From Vondammii sp040505895 (GTDB lineage: Bacteria; Pseudomonadota; Gammaproteobacteria; Chromatiales; Chromatiaceae), in assembly GCA_040505895.1 (NCBI GenBank), contig JBEVXU010000004.1, forward strand, positions 62,001 through 126,000: a stretch of 64,000 nt of DNA, written 5' to 3'. The stretch's first letter is position 1; each line of letters starts with the position of its first letter. The notes beneath the pieces were generated by a model. The model was not told the origin of the DNA. It worked only from the letters and a program-made list of their open reading frames with translations, and made no database searches. Below are positions 8,547 through 17,473 of the stretch, piece after piece. A program made the position numbers and the translations under genes.

Positions 8547-9376
8547 AAGCCGCTCTCCGCCAAAGGACGCGATTTGACCGTCCGGTCCAATTCCATCAGG
8601 GTCTCCAGTAGTTCCTGCATCTGTCCCAGAGGCCAGGAGTTGGGTCCATCACTCAGCGCCTTTTCCGGATCAGGATGGGTCTCCATAAAGAGACCCGATA
8701 TGCCTGCCGCAACAGCAGCCCGAGCCAATACCGGAACAAACTCACGTTGCCCACCGGATGAAGCACCCTGCCCTCCGGGCAGCTGTACTGAGTGGGTGGC
8801 GTCGTAGACCACAGGTGCGGCTGTCTCGCGCATTACCGCTAGAGAGCGCATATCAGAGACCAAATTATTGTAACCAAAAGAGGCGCCACGCTCGCATACC
8901 ATGATCTGCTCATTGCCGGTGCTGCGCGCCTTATCGACTACATGCTTCATATCCCAGGGCGCAAGAAATTGCCCCTTCTTGAGGTTAACAGGTAATCCCT
9001 GAGCCGCTACCGACTTGATGAAATTAGTTTGGCGACAGAGAAATGCCGGCGTCTGCAGCACGTCCACCACTGAGGTGACCTCGTCCAGTGGCGTATCTTC
9101 ATGTATATCGGTCAGAATGGAGACACCCACTTGAGCTTTGACCTTCTCCAGTATCGCCAATCCCTGTTCCAGACCAGGCCCTCGAAAACTCTCACCCGAC
9201 GAGCGGTTAGCCTTGTCAAAGGAGGATTTATAGATAAAGGGGATAGATGCCGCAGCGGTTATCTCCTTTAGCGTTCCGGCAATATCGATGGCCAGCTGTT
9301 CACTCTCAACCACACAGGGCCCGGCAATCAAAAACAGCGGATGCTGCAGCCCTATCTCAAACCCACACAGCTTCAC
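8540..9376 (-). CDS. kdsA: 3-deoxy-8-phosphooctulonate (KDO-8-P) synthase
   Basis: Condenses arabinose 5-phosphate with phosphoenolpyruvate for lipopolysaccharide KDO. It has 278 residues; motifs include LIAGPCVVES, YKSSFDKANRSS, FRGPGLEQGL, VSILTDIHE, LPVNLKKGQFLAPWDM, and HPDPEKALSDGPNS. The GTG start (9374-9376) overlaps the pyrG stop as GTGA. The last codon and the stop (TAA) lie inside the right terminal repeat of the MITE-like element, so the C-terminal tail (RPLAESGLT) may have been altered by that insertion. Confidence 0.96.
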   Translation of the reverse strand: MKLCGFEIGLQHPLFLIAGPCVVESEQLAIDIAGTLKEITAAASIPFIYKSSFDKANRSSGESFRGPGLEQGLAILEKVKAQVGVSILTDIHEDTPLDEVTSVVDVLQTPAFLCRQTNFIKSVAAQGLPVNLKKGQFLAPWDMKHVVDKARSTGNEQIMVCERGASFGYNNLVSDMRSLAVMRETAAPVVYDATHSVQLPGGQGASSGGQREFVPVLARAAVAAGISGLFMETHPDPEKALSDGPNSWPLGQMQELLETLMELDRTVKSRPLAESGLT

Positions 9377-11025
9377 GACTCTTTCGCTCCCCGCTTTGTC
9401 GCATTGCGCTGGTATTCACGTGCCGCACGGGTAAAGCCGGAGAACAGAGGGTGACCATCTCTGGGTGTAGAGGTGAATTCGGGGTGGAACTGACAAGCGA
9501 CAAACCAGGGATGATCAGAAACCTCTACGATCTCAACCAGTTTACCGTCGATGGAGCGACCCGCAACCCGCAAACCCGCCGATTCAAGAGTCTCCAGGTA
9601 CTGATTGTTAAACTCAAAACGGTGACGGTGGCGCTCGACAATAATCTCATTACCATAGAGCTCTTTTGCCACACTCCCCTCTTCCAGGCGACACTCCTGT
9701 CCGCCGAGGCGCATTGTGCCGCCAAGGTCAGAGAGCTGATCCCTGGTCTCAAGTTCTCCTTCTGCATTAAGCCACTCGGTAATCAGAGCGATCACAGGAT
9801 AAGGTGTTTCGCGGTTGAACTCGGTGCTCTGGGCACCCTCCAATCCCGCAACGGTACGGGCATACTCGATCACCGCCACTTGCATACCAAGGCAGATACC
9901 CAGATAGGGCACCTTATTCTCCCGTGCATATTTGACGGTTGCGATTTTACCTTCAACACCGCGTTCGCCAAAGCCGCCGGGGACCAAAATAGCATCCATA
10001 CCGGAGAGGCAATCGGTGCCCTCCGCCTCTACCACCTCGGAGTCGATATACTCGATATTCACCCGGGTTCGGGTATGGATACCGGCGTGAATCAGCGCCT
10101 CCGAGAGAGATTTGTACGCCTCTGTGAGGTTGATGTACTTACCAACCATGGCGATAGTAACGCTGCCATCGGTATTTTCCAGCCCATCCAGCACCGCATA
10201 CCACTCGGAGAGGTCTGCGGCGGGAACATTGAGTCCAAACTGCCTGACCACGATTTCATCGAGATACTGCTGGTGCAACAGCAAGGGAATACGGTAGATG
10301 GTATCGGCATCAACCGCGGAGATTACTGCGGCCTCAGGCACATTGGTGAACAGTGCGATCTTCTTGCGCTCGGCATCGGGAAGGGGCTTTTCTGAACGGC
10401 ACAGCAGGACATCAGGCTGGATACCAATGGATCGTAGCTCTTTTACCGAGTGCTGGGTGGGTTTGGTTTTGATCTCACCGGAAGTCGGTATGTAAGGCAC
10501 CAGGGTGAGGTGCATAAACAGCGCATTTTCATGACCGAGTTCAACGCCCATCTGGCGGATGGACTCAAGAAACGGCAGAGATTCGATATCGCCCACGGTA
10601 CCGCCAATTTCTATCAGGGCAACATCGGCGTCACCGGCACCAAGACGAATACTGTCCTTCATCTCGTTGGTGATATGAGGGATAACCTGAACTGTGCCGC
10701 CCAGGTAGTCGCCACGGCGCTCCTTACGAATCACGCTTTCGTAAATTTGGCCTGTGGTGAAATTATTATTCTTCCCCATGACAGCGCGGATATAGCGCTC
10801 ATAATGGCCCAGATCCAAATCGGTCTCAGCACCATCATTGGTGACAAATACCTCTCCGTGCTGAAATGGACTCATGGTGCCTGGATCCACATTGATGTAG
10901 GGATCCAGTTTGATCATGGTGACTTTGAGGCCTCTGGCCTCAAGAAGCGCCGCCAGGGATGCTGATGCAATGCCTTTTCCAAGGGAGGAGACAACACCGC
11001 CCGTGATGAATACGAATTTGGTCAT
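9373..11025 (-). CDS. pyrG: CTP synthase
   Basis: Makes CTP from UTP with glutamine or ammonia. It has 550 residues. The N-terminal synthetase domain starts TKFVFITGGVVSSLGKGI and includes IKLDPYINVDPGTMSP and EIGGTVGDIES. The C-terminal class-I glutamine amidotransferase domain has the nucleophile segment LGICLGMQ and the His-Glu pair in FHPEFTSTP. It is the first gene of the pyrG-kdsA-eno run. Confidence 0.98.
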   Translation of the reverse strand: MTKFVFITGGVVSSLGKGIASASLAALLEARGLKVTMIKLDPYINVDPGTMSPFQHGEVFVTNDGAETDLDLGHYERYIRAVMGKNNNFTTGQIYESVIRKERRGDYLGGTVQVIPHITNEMKDSIRLGAGDADVALIEIGGTVGDIESLPFLESIRQMGVELGHENALFMHLTLVPYIPTSGEIKTKPTQHSVKELRSIGIQPDVLLCRSEKPLPDAERKKIALFTNVPEAAVISAVDADTIYRIPLLLHQQYLDEIVVRQFGLNVPAADLSEWYAVLDGLENTDGSVTIAMVGKYINLTEAYKSLSEALIHAGIHTRTRVNIEYIDSEVVEAEGTDCLSGMDAILVPGGFGERGVEGKIATVKYARENKVPYLGICLGMQVAVIEYARTVAGLEGAQSTEFNRETPYPVIALITEWLNAEGELETRDQLSDLGGTMRLGGQECRLEEGSVAKELYGNEIIVERHRHRFEFNNQYLETLESAGLRVAGRSIDGKLVEIVEVSDHPWFVACQFHPEFTSTPRDGHPLFSGFTRAAREYQRNATKRGAKES

Positions 11026-11421
11026 AAGACTCTTAATCGGGTGTATGTGATGGGTTGAATACAGTGATTCAGGACGGTGTTAAAGACTACCAGAAACCCC
11101 CACCCTCCTCAATCGAAAACGCCGTCTCCCAGGCTTTAATCTGAGAGGCCCCACATTGAGCTTCCTACACACTGCCTCCATCTGGTCAAAGAACCCTTGA
11201 ATAAGTCATGAGCGATTGCCCTACACTCGGGTCCACGTCGAAACCTCGCTTCCGGCCTAGTAACAGCTGCGATCTTATCTCCTCCCAAACACAGTTCAAC
11301 TATGCTTAGGCTTGCTTGGAAGCTCAGAATTGTAAATTAATTGAAAGATTATCTTGATCCAAGTCAAGACTATCTGCAAAATGTATTTACTGACCTGAGT
11401 GCACATGAAGTAGGGGCAAAC
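11026..11421. other. intergenic region between pyrG and fnr
   Basis: Divergent upstream regions of pyrG (minus) and fnr (plus). A minus-strand open stretch ending at 11080 (FDQMEAVCRKLNVGPLRLK and a basic tail) looks like the end of a decayed gene, perhaps a transposase, but it is broken by stops upstream and I cannot identify it. The FNR-type box at 11354-11367 is listed separately. No structured RNA was recognised. Confidence 0.4.
11354..11367 (+). promoter_or_regulatory. FNR-type box upstream of fnr
   Basis: TTGATCCAAGTCAA matches the FNR consensus TTGAT-N4-ATCAA at nine of ten defined positions. It lies 54 bases before the GTG start I assign to fnr, so autoregulation, as known for E. coli fnr, is likely. 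Confidence 0.65.
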
Positions 11422-12180
11422 GTGAGCGAGCATAAAATAATCTCTTTTGGGAGCGCTAAAATCAGCTGCCGTGGTTGTAGTCTGGTGTCCCTATGCCTTC
11501 CCATGGGCCTGGACACAGGTGAGGTGGAGAAACTGGATGCCATCGTCAAACGCAACCGCCCACTCCATCGTGGAGACCACCTATTTCGTGATGACGAAGC
11601 ATTCCATAGCATCTTTGTAGTCAAAACCGGCTCCGTCAAAACCTACGCACCCAGCGAAGACGGTAGTGAGCAGGTACTTGGGTTTCACCTGCCGGGAGAG
11701 CTGATCGGACTGGATGCGATTGAGAACCAGCGCCACCACTGCTCCGCAAAAGTACTAGAGACTAGCGCCATCTGTGAGATCCCATTCCATCAGCTGGAAA
11801 TACTCAGTAGTGGTATACCCAACCTGCAACACCAGATGTATCGACTGCTGAGCCGAGAGATCAGCCATGACGAAGATATGCTGACTCTGCTGGGAAAACG
11901 AAATGCCGAAGAGCGTCTTGCTGCATTCCTTCTCAGTCTTTCGGATAGATTCAAAGGGCGTGGCTTCTCAGCCACCGACTTTTTTCTCAGCATGTCCCGC
12001 CACGAAATAGGCAACTACCTGGGCCTTGCCGTGGAGACTATCAGCCGACTGTTCACCCGTTTTCAGTATGAGCGACTACTGAATGTCGAGCGAAAACATA
12101 TCCAGCTGCTCGATACCGAGCGTCTGCGCATGATTGTTAGCAGTGATAACAGGCAAGGCCGCGAGCGTAGCTGTCCATAA
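11422..12180 (+). CDS. fnr: Fnr-type oxygen-sensing Crp-family regulator
   Basis: Anaerobic transcription regulator holding an oxygen-labile [4Fe-4S] cluster. The cluster ligands are visible as CRGCSLVSLC near the N-terminus plus a cysteine in HHCSAKVLE. A cNMP-like beta-barrel (residues about 35-150) and a Crp-type helix-turn-helix follow; the recognition helix LAVETISRLFTRFQ carries the E-x-x-S-R pattern of true Fnr. I place the start at GTG 11422 (252 residues) behind AGGGG; the frame is open back to TTG 11341, but that would put the FNR box inside the gene. It is monocistronic and convergent with dnaQ. Confidence 0.92.
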   Translation: MSEHKIISFGSAKISCRGCSLVSLCLPMGLDTGEVEKLDAIVKRNRPLHRGDHLFRDDEAFHSIFVVKTGSVKTYAPSEDGSEQVLGFHLPGELIGLDAIENQRHHCSAKVLETSAICEIPFHQLEILSSGIPNLQHQMYRLLSREISHDEDMLTLLGKRNAEERLAAFLLSLSDRFKGRGFSATDFFLSMSRHEIGNYLGLAVETISRLFTRFQYERLLNVERKHIQLLDTERLRMIVSSDNRQGRERSCP

Positions 12181-12244
12181 GAGTTCGAACAGAACCATAA
12201 CGGCCCAGCAGATTTATAGGAAATAAGACTGCATAATCAGCTAG

Positions 12245-12955
12245 TTAGTGCCGCCATACACAGTTTCCATCACTCCCTTTTTCGATCACCTCAAGTCGTG
12301 TCTCATGAGCATGGATCTCATCACCGGAGGCCTGAATAATCTTGAGCGGTGGACGATCAGAAGAGAGCCTCCGGATAGATCCGGCACCTCCCACTCCATC
12401 CAGTGAATTGCCGTCGAGTGAGAGCAGGGTCTGCCCACCGGTCATAAAAAGGTAGACTTCCGCCAGTATCTCCGAATCGAGAAGTGCGCCATGGAGTTCA
12501 CGGTGGCTGTTGTCTATATCGTAACGTTTACACAGTGCATCGAGGCTGTTGCGCTGTCCCGGATGGAGCTTTTTCGCCATCACCAGGGTATCCACCACAC
12601 CGCAATAACTGGAAATTGCCTCCCAGTCCTTGTTCAGCATCTGCAGCTCATTGTTGATAAAGCCGACATCGAAGGGGGCGTTGTGGATGATTAACTCCGC
12701 CCCCCGAACATACTCCATAAAGTCATCGACCAGATCACCAAAGCGCGGCTTATCAGCAAGAAACTCATTGGTGATGCCATGAACCTCCACCGCAGCAGAA
12801 TCGATACCGCGGTCAGGCTGAAGATACTGGTGAAAATTATTGCCTGTGAGCCGGCGATCAACCATCTCTACACAGCCTATTTCGATGATCCGATGCCCTT
12901 GTTTCGGCTCCAGTCCAGTAGTCTCAGTATCCAGTACAATCTGCCGTAGACTCAC
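12245..12955 (-). CDS. dnaQ: DNA polymerase III epsilon subunit (3'-5' exonuclease)
   Basis: Proofreading subunit of the replicase. It has 236 residues. ExoI VLDTETTGLEP, ExoII around LIIHNAPFDVGFINNE, and ExoIII HGALLDSEILAEVY give the DEDDh set of metal ligands. The C-terminal tail that binds the alpha subunit follows. The GTG start overlaps the rnhA stop (GTGA). The rnhA-dnaQ neighbourhood is conserved, although in E. coli the two are divergent; here they are in tandem. Confidence 0.95.
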   Translation of the reverse strand: MSLRQIVLDTETTGLEPKQGHRIIEIGCVEMVDRRLTGNNFHQYLQPDRGIDSAAVEVHGITNEFLADKPRFGDLVDDFMEYVRGAELIIHNAPFDVGFINNELQMLNKDWEAISSYCGVVDTLVMAKKLHPGQRNSLDALCKRYDIDNSHRELHGALLDSEILAEVYLFMTGGQTLLSLDGNSLDGVGGAGSIRRLSSDRPPLKIIQASGDEIHAHETRLEVIEKGSDGNCVWRH

Positions 12956-13389
12956 TCCAACTCCTCCACACCACGATTAGCCAGGTCATCAGCCAACTCA
13001 TTTTCAGGATGACCACTGTGTCCCTTCACCCATGCCCAGGCCACATGGTGGCCAGTCACCAACTGATCCAGTCTTTGCCAGAGGTCACTATTCTTTACCG
13101 GTTTCTTTGCCGCCGTCCTCCAGCCATTTTTTTTCCAGTTATGAATCCACTCAGTGATCCCTTTTTTTACGTACTGGGAATCGGTGGTAACACGGATATC
13201 AACCGGCCGTTTCAGAGCCTCCAGCGCTTTAATCACCGCCATCAGCTCCATGCGATTATTAGTGGTATCCCGCTCACCACCATATAGCTGCTTTTGGTTG
13301 CCGTCGTAGTACATTACCGCACCCCAGCCCCCCCGTCCGGGATTACCTTTACAGGCACCATCCGTATAAATTTCCACCCTCTCACTCAC
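12952..13389 (-). CDS. rnhA: ribonuclease HI
   Basis: Degrades RNA in RNA-DNA hybrids. It has 145 residues with all four catalytic acidic sites: EIYTDGACKGNPGRGG (Asp), NNRMELMAVI (Glu), TTDSQYVKKGI (Asp), and ENELADDLANRG (Asp). The basic handle KKNGWRTAAKKPVKN is present. The GTG start overlaps the end of the upstream methyltransferase gene by eight bases, and its stop overlaps dnaQ. Confidence 0.97.
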   Translation of the reverse strand: MSERVEIYTDGACKGNPGRGGWGAVMYYDGNQKQLYGGERDTTNNRMELMAVIKALEALKRPVDIRVTTDSQYVKKGITEWIHNWKKNGWRTAAKKPVKNSDLWQRLDQLVTGHHVAWAWVKGHSGHPENELADDLANRGVEELE

Positions 13390-14170
13390 TACCCAACTCC
13401 CGCGAACTTGTTCTTGTTGTCGGCTCGATCACACCACCACCGAGCACCCGAGAGCGTAGCTTCCACGCCGGTTCTATCGGTGTCAATGTCGAAACCCGTT
13501 TTACCGCCTGAACTGCATAGGCCCCCGGTAACATTGGCCAATAGCGCCCCCCCAACTGTTCAACCATTGCCAGTCGCCGGATGATGCCCCCCTGCTGCAG
13601 CGGCGGTGTAAACATCATTCGCTTCACCTGCTGCACTTCAAAGCCCAGCAGCGACAGCCAATCATCAAGCCGGGGGAGAGAGATAAAACGACCACACCAG
13701 GGAATATGCCGCCGACGCAAATGAAACAGCCGCCAGACTCCCCACAAACTGAGTGAGTTGAAGCCGAGAATAATCAGCTTACCTTCAGGGATCAGTACAC
13801 GCTCCACCTCACGCAGGAGACGATGAGGATCTGGAGAGAAATCGAGTGTATGAGAGAGCAGCACGGCATCAATGCTGTCTGAAGCAAATGGTAGATTTTC
13901 CGCATCACCCATCACGCCACAACAGTTAGTGGATCCGGCTGAATCGCGTGAGAAATTCACCACTGTACGGATATGGCTACATGAGGGTGTATCACCCAGT
14001 CCATCCGTATGCCGAATATGGAGAAGGTAGTATCCAAAAAGAGCGGGCAGCAACTGCTCAAGGGCACACTTTTCCTGAGCCAGTAGCTCAACCCCAAGTG
14101 GGGTCTTATGCCACTGCTTCAGCTCTTTAGTCAGCTCGGGCAATGGGTTGCAGTTATTTCCTTTACTCAT
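13382..14170 (-). CDS. SAM-dependent methyltransferase, YafS-like
   Basis: A 262-residue class-I methyltransferase of the Methyltransf_11 type. The recognisable parts are the DAENLPFASDSIDAVLLSH motif and the LLREVERVLIPEGKLIILGF strand region; motif I is degenerate. The E. coli homologue next to rnhA is yafS, of unknown substrate. In E. coli the same neighbourhood includes gloB and mltD; here mltD is present (divergent) but gloB is absent. Confidence 0.75.
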   Translation of the reverse strand: MSKGNNCNPLPELTKELKQWHKTPLGVELLAQEKCALEQLLPALFGYYLLHIRHTDGLGDTPSCSHIRTVVNFSRDSAGSTNCCGVMGDAENLPFASDSIDAVLLSHTLDFSPDPHRLLREVERVLIPEGKLIILGFNSLSLWGVWRLFHLRRRHIPWCGRFISLPRLDDWLSLLGFEVQQVKRMMFTPPLQQGGIIRRLAMVEQLGGRYWPMLPGAYAVQAVKRVSTLTPIEPAWKLRSRVLGGGVIEPTTRTSSRELGSE

Positions 14171-14222
14171 GGCCTCTGATTAAAACATATACTGGCTCTG
14201 CACAATAATCCTGAAGTCGACT

Positions 14223-14287
14223 GTAGGAGTGAACTTGTTTGCGAAGCACGCGCCACAGAGCCAATCGCGAACAATTTCACTCCTATA
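14223..14287. repeat. REP-like imperfect inverted repeat
   Basis: GTAGGAGTGAACTTGTTTG on the left is mirrored by CGAACAATTTCACTCCTATA on the right with a few mismatches, around a loop of about 20 bases. The form is that of dispersed extragenic palindromes in this class. No second copy was found in the window. Confidence 0.6.
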
Positions 14288-14449
14288 AATACAACTTTAT
14301 TTCCATTTACACTTTTCATATCACCGCACCCAATCACAGCAGGGAGAAATCTATTACGACAATCCATTAAGTTGATAGGAAGCGTTCTGACAAAAACAGC
14401 TAATTGCAGGGCCTTTCATGGAAAAAAAAACGCTGATTGCGTATAGTTC

Positions 14450-14477
14450 GTTGATCAAGCCAGGATGGCACTATAAT
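14450..14477 (+). promoter_or_regulatory. sigma-70-like promoter candidate before mltD
   Basis: A perfect -10 (TATAAT, 14472-14477) is preceded 16 bases earlier by GTTGAT as a moderate -35. The -10 ends only 14 bases before the mltD ATG, so the leader would be very short; this lowers confidence. Confidence 0.45.
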
Positions 14478-14491
14478 TCGTAAGGTTAATA

Positions 14492-16198
14492 ATGATCGTC
14501 ACTAGAAAAATCCTGACTCCGTTTACCATTGCCTGCCTGCTCTCGCTTACAGGCTGTAATCTCATGCCGTTCAAGCATGATCAACATGTAGCGGAAAATC
14601 CGACTGCTGTAGAGAAACCGTCAATGACGATTTCCACCGCTCCTGCCCCCGCCACCCCGGCAACTGTAACTCTGCAGGAGATCGGTGACACAGACAGAAC
14701 GGTAAAGCAGGTCGAGGCACTCCAGCAGACTGCAGCATCGGCCGAGCCGGAATCCCAAACGGATACCGATCTGTGGGCGCGGATTCGTGCCGGATACCAG
14801 ATGCAGGTTCCTGATAACGCCAGGGTGAAACAATCCATCAAATGGTATGCCTCCCACGGTAAATACCTGCAACGTATGCAGTTGCGGGCAAACCCCTATC
14901 TCCACTTTATTGTAGAAGAGATTGAAAAACGACAGATGCCGATGGAGATGGTACTGCTGCCGGTGGTTGAGAGTGCATTCAATCCATTTGCCTACTCACC
15001 TGGAAGGGCCGCCGGTATCTGGCAGTTTATTCCCTCCACCGGCAAAGCTTATGGGCTAAAGCAGAACTGGTGGTACGACGGACGCCGCGACATCGTCGCT
15101 GCGACCCGTGCAGCGCTGAATTATCTTGATGCACTGGCAAAGCGTTTCGACGGTGACTGGGAGCTTGCCCTCGCCTCTTACAATGCCGGTGCCGGTACCG
15201 TCCGGCGGGCAATTAGAAAGAACAGGAAACGCGGTAAAGCGACAGACTACTGGTCCCTTGATCTCCCCAGAGAGACCGAAGGCTATGTCCCAAAGCTACT
15301 GGCGATGGCCAGCATTATTGCTCACCCGGACCAACACAACATCACCCTCACTCCCATTGCCAACACTCCCTATTTTGGCAGCGTCGATATCGAGTCACAG
15401 CTTGACCTTGCCCTAGCCGCGGAGATGGCAGAGCTCTCCATCGAGGAGCTGTACAAGCTTAATCCCGGCTTTAATCGCTGGGCCTCGCCACCGGAGGGGC
15501 CACATCGCCTCAACCTTCCTTTGGAGAAAATCGACGGCTTTACCGATAAGTTGGCAGAGCTCGATCCCTTGAAACGACTGCGCTGGAAACGTTACCGCAT
15601 CCGTTCCGGTGACAGTCTCAGTGTCATCTCAGAAAGACACGGCACCACCATCACCCAACTGCGACAGGTCAACAAGATAAAGGGGAACAACATCCGTGCA
15701 GGCAAGCACCTGCTGATCCCTATCTCCAGTGAACAACCGGCCCACTACAGCTTTTCCGCTGAACAGCGCACAGCAAAAATCCAGAGTAGCAAACGCAAAG
15801 GGAAAAAAGTCGTCTACAAGGTGAAACAGGGTGACAGCTTCTGGAGCATTGCCAACAAACACAAGGTCAGCCATAAGTCACTGGCGCGCTGGAACGGCCT
15901 CTCGCCGAGAGATACCCTTAGACAGGGTCAGAAGCTGAGTATCTGGATTAAAGAGCGTAAAAACAGCTCCGGTGATACAGCAGTGGCGGGAGCTAGTCCT
16001 GGAACAACCGCACTACCCTTCAGCACACGCAGCAGCATTAACTACAGAGTGCGCAAAGGGGATTCTCTGGCACGTATTGCTCAGCGTTTTAAAATTACCG
16101 TGGCGGATCTGAGAAAATGGAACACTCTCTCCAGTCGTTACCTGCAGCCGGGACAGAGGCTGAAACTCTATGTGGATGTAACCGAACAGTCGCTATAG
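14492..16198 (+). CDS. mltD: membrane-bound lytic murein transglycosylase D with three LysM repeats
   Basis: Outer-membrane lipoprotein that cleaves peptidoglycan glycan strands. It has 568 residues. The signal peptide ends in lipobox LTGC (Cys22). The family-1 SLT domain (about 115-260) has the catalytic-Glu context VVESAFNPFAYSPGRAAGIW, then FIPSTGKAYGL and LALASYNAGAGTVRRAI. Three LysM domains follow at about residues 370-412 (YRIRSGDSLSVISERHG), 430-475 (YKVKQGDSFWSIANKH) and 515-560 (YRVRKGDSLARIAQRF). E. coli MltD has two. AAGG lies nine bases before the ATG. Confidence 0.94.
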   Translation: MIVTRKILTPFTIACLLSLTGCNLMPFKHDQHVAENPTAVEKPSMTISTAPAPATPATVTLQEIGDTDRTVKQVEALQQTAASAEPESQTDTDLWARIRAGYQMQVPDNARVKQSIKWYASHGKYLQRMQLRANPYLHFIVEEIEKRQMPMEMVLLPVVESAFNPFAYSPGRAAGIWQFIPSTGKAYGLKQNWWYDGRRDIVAATRAALNYLDALAKRFDGDWELALASYNAGAGTVRRAIRKNRKRGKATDYWSLDLPRETEGYVPKLLAMASIIAHPDQHNITLTPIANTPYFGSVDIESQLDLALAAEMAELSIEELYKLNPGFNRWASPPEGPHRLNLPLEKIDGFTDKLAELDPLKRLRWKRYRIRSGDSLSVISERHGTTITQLRQVNKIKGNNIRAGKHLLIPISSEQPAHYSFSAEQRTAKIQSSKRKGKKVVYKVKQGDSFWSIANKHKVSHKSLARWNGLSPRDTLRQGQKLSIWIKERKNSSGDTAVAGASPGTTALPFSTRSSINYRVRKGDSLARIAQRFKITVADLRKWNTLSSRYLQPGQRLKLYVDVTEQSL

Positions 16199-16217
16199 TC
16201 TTGATCCCGGTCCACAC

Positions 16218-16275
16218 TACGAAATAGAGTCATCCAGGCTTACCCCCGTTGCTGCGGGTCACTCTTAATTTCGTA
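16218..16275. repeat. inverted repeat in the mltD-LVIVD gap
   Basis: TACGAAATAGAGT (16218-16230) mirrors ACTCTTAATTTCGTA (16261-16275) with a one- to two-base bulge, enclosing a smaller ACCC/GGGT hairpin. It may terminate or process the mltD transcript, but it has no T-run. Confidence 0.4.
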
Positions 16276-16339
16276 CACTGCTCAGCACCTCTGGTTACAG
16301 AGTCAATAACGAATTCAAATCACAGGTTGATACATAGTT

Positions 16340-17473
16340 ATGAAAAGGCTCTTTGTCACCGTCCTTGGCTCTCTATTGGTGTTTATTACAGCTGCAGCTG
16401 AACCCCCACTCTCAAAACCACTTTTCGAAATTGAGGGTGCATTTGAAGATGCAGTCATACACAAGGAGCATCTGATTCTGTCAGCGCGGGAAGCGGAGAT
16501 GGGTGAGCCAGACCTGCGTGTTTTTTCATTGCACGGTAAAGGTACGCCTAAAGAGTCAGGGCTATACTACTCCACTGGCAACGCCCACAGTATTGCACTC
16601 AGCGGTCAATTTCTGCTGATTGCAAACGGCGAGATGGGTGTTGATATCGTTGACCTAAAGAATCTGAAGCAACCTCGTGAAGTGGCATCGATTGAACTGG
16701 AAGGGTTTAGCCAAAAAGTTGTGGTAAGCGGTGACTTTGCCTATGTAGCTTCCGGTTTCTATGGGATGCATACCATCGATATATCGAATCCGCACGCTCC
16801 CCACCTGGTCTCAACTTTCCAGGCCTATGCACCACCAACAAAAAGTATGCTGACTGAAGAGGAGGCAGATGGCCTCTTTGCCGACAACAGTGAACAGGAA
16901 GGTGGCGGTGCCTTAAATATGGGATCGAGTGAAAATTACTATGATGCTGATGACCTGCCCGCCTATGAAGATGTCGAGGAGGAGGTCTCGCTCAAGGATA
17001 TAGAGCGTAGCGACGGCGTAATGGACTTGCTGTTGAGTGGAAATACCGCATTCATAGCCTACGGCTCCGCCGGCATTATTTCCGTGGACATATCCGATCC
17101 CGATAATATTAAAAAACTTCAGGAGTTACGCTTGGACTGGCCGGTAGAGCGCCTGCTACTGGATAAAGGTCTATTGCATGCTGTGACGGGTGTGGGTGGC
17201 GTTCAACTGATTGATGTAACACAACCGGATAGAATGACCCTCCAAGGAAACTACCGTACCTTCTGTTATCCACAGGATCTTGTCCGCGCTGGAAAGCATA
17301 TCTATATCGCCGATGGTTACTGTGGTGGAGATGGCTTGATTGCGGTAACCGTTGATAACGACTATAAAACCACACTAAAGCCTGCCTACTCAGGAGATGT
17401 CGGAAATGTCGCAGCCTCTGGTGGAATGCTCTTTTCCATGGCACCAGACAAGGTGTATGCCTTCAAGCCCTAA
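16340..17473 (+). CDS. secreted LVIVD-repeat beta-propeller-like protein
   Basis: A 377-residue protein with a signal peptide (MKRLFVTVLGSLLVFITAAA). Repeats of the LVIVD type follow: GEMGVDIVDLKNLKQPREV, GFYGMHTIDISNPHAPHLV, GSAGIISVDISDPDNIKKL and GVGGVQLIDVTQPDRMTL. Such repeats form surface or periplasmic propeller-like folds of unknown function. An acidic insert (about residues 170-225, with EDVEEEVSLKD) separates repeats two and three. A Met-rich small gene overlaps its end, suggesting one unit. No enzymatic motif is seen. Confidence 0.8.
   Translation: MKRLFVTVLGSLLVFITAAAEPPLSKPLFEIEGAFEDAVIHKEHLILSAREAEMGEPDLRVFSLHGKGTPKESGLYYSTGNAHSIALSGQFLLIANGEMGVDIVDLKNLKQPREVASIELEGFSQKVVVSGDFAYVASGFYGMHTIDISNPHAPHLVSTFQAYAPPTKSMLTEEEADGLFADNSEQEGGGALNMGSSENYYDADDLPAYEDVEEEVSLKDIERSDGVMDLLLSGNTAFIAYGSAGIISVDISDPDNIKKLQELRLDWPVERLLLDKGLLHAVTGVGGVQLIDVTQPDRMTLQGNYRTFCYPQDLVRAGKHIYIADGYCGGDGLIAVTVDNDYKTTLKPAYSGDVGNVAASGGMLFSMAPDKVYAFKP

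Larger units (their letters stand above)
14171..14491. other. divergent upstream region with a REP-like inverted repeat
   Basis: About 320 bases between the methyltransferase gene and mltD. It contains an inverted repeat (14223-14287, listed separately) and the mltD promoter region. No coding sequence is seen. Confidence 0.5.

Noticed and set aside
8303..8548. TTAA as a proven target-site duplication of the MITE-like element
   Set aside because: TTAA is itself a palindrome and may belong to the terminal repeat; it cannot be proven without an empty site.
9247..10395. 382-codon plus-strand frame opposite kdsA and pyrG
   Set aside because: Antisense to two certain genes, without any recognisable domain.
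11026..11340. 6S or other structured RNA between pyrG and fnr
   Set aside because: Both strands were read; no closing stem or conserved bubble pattern was found.
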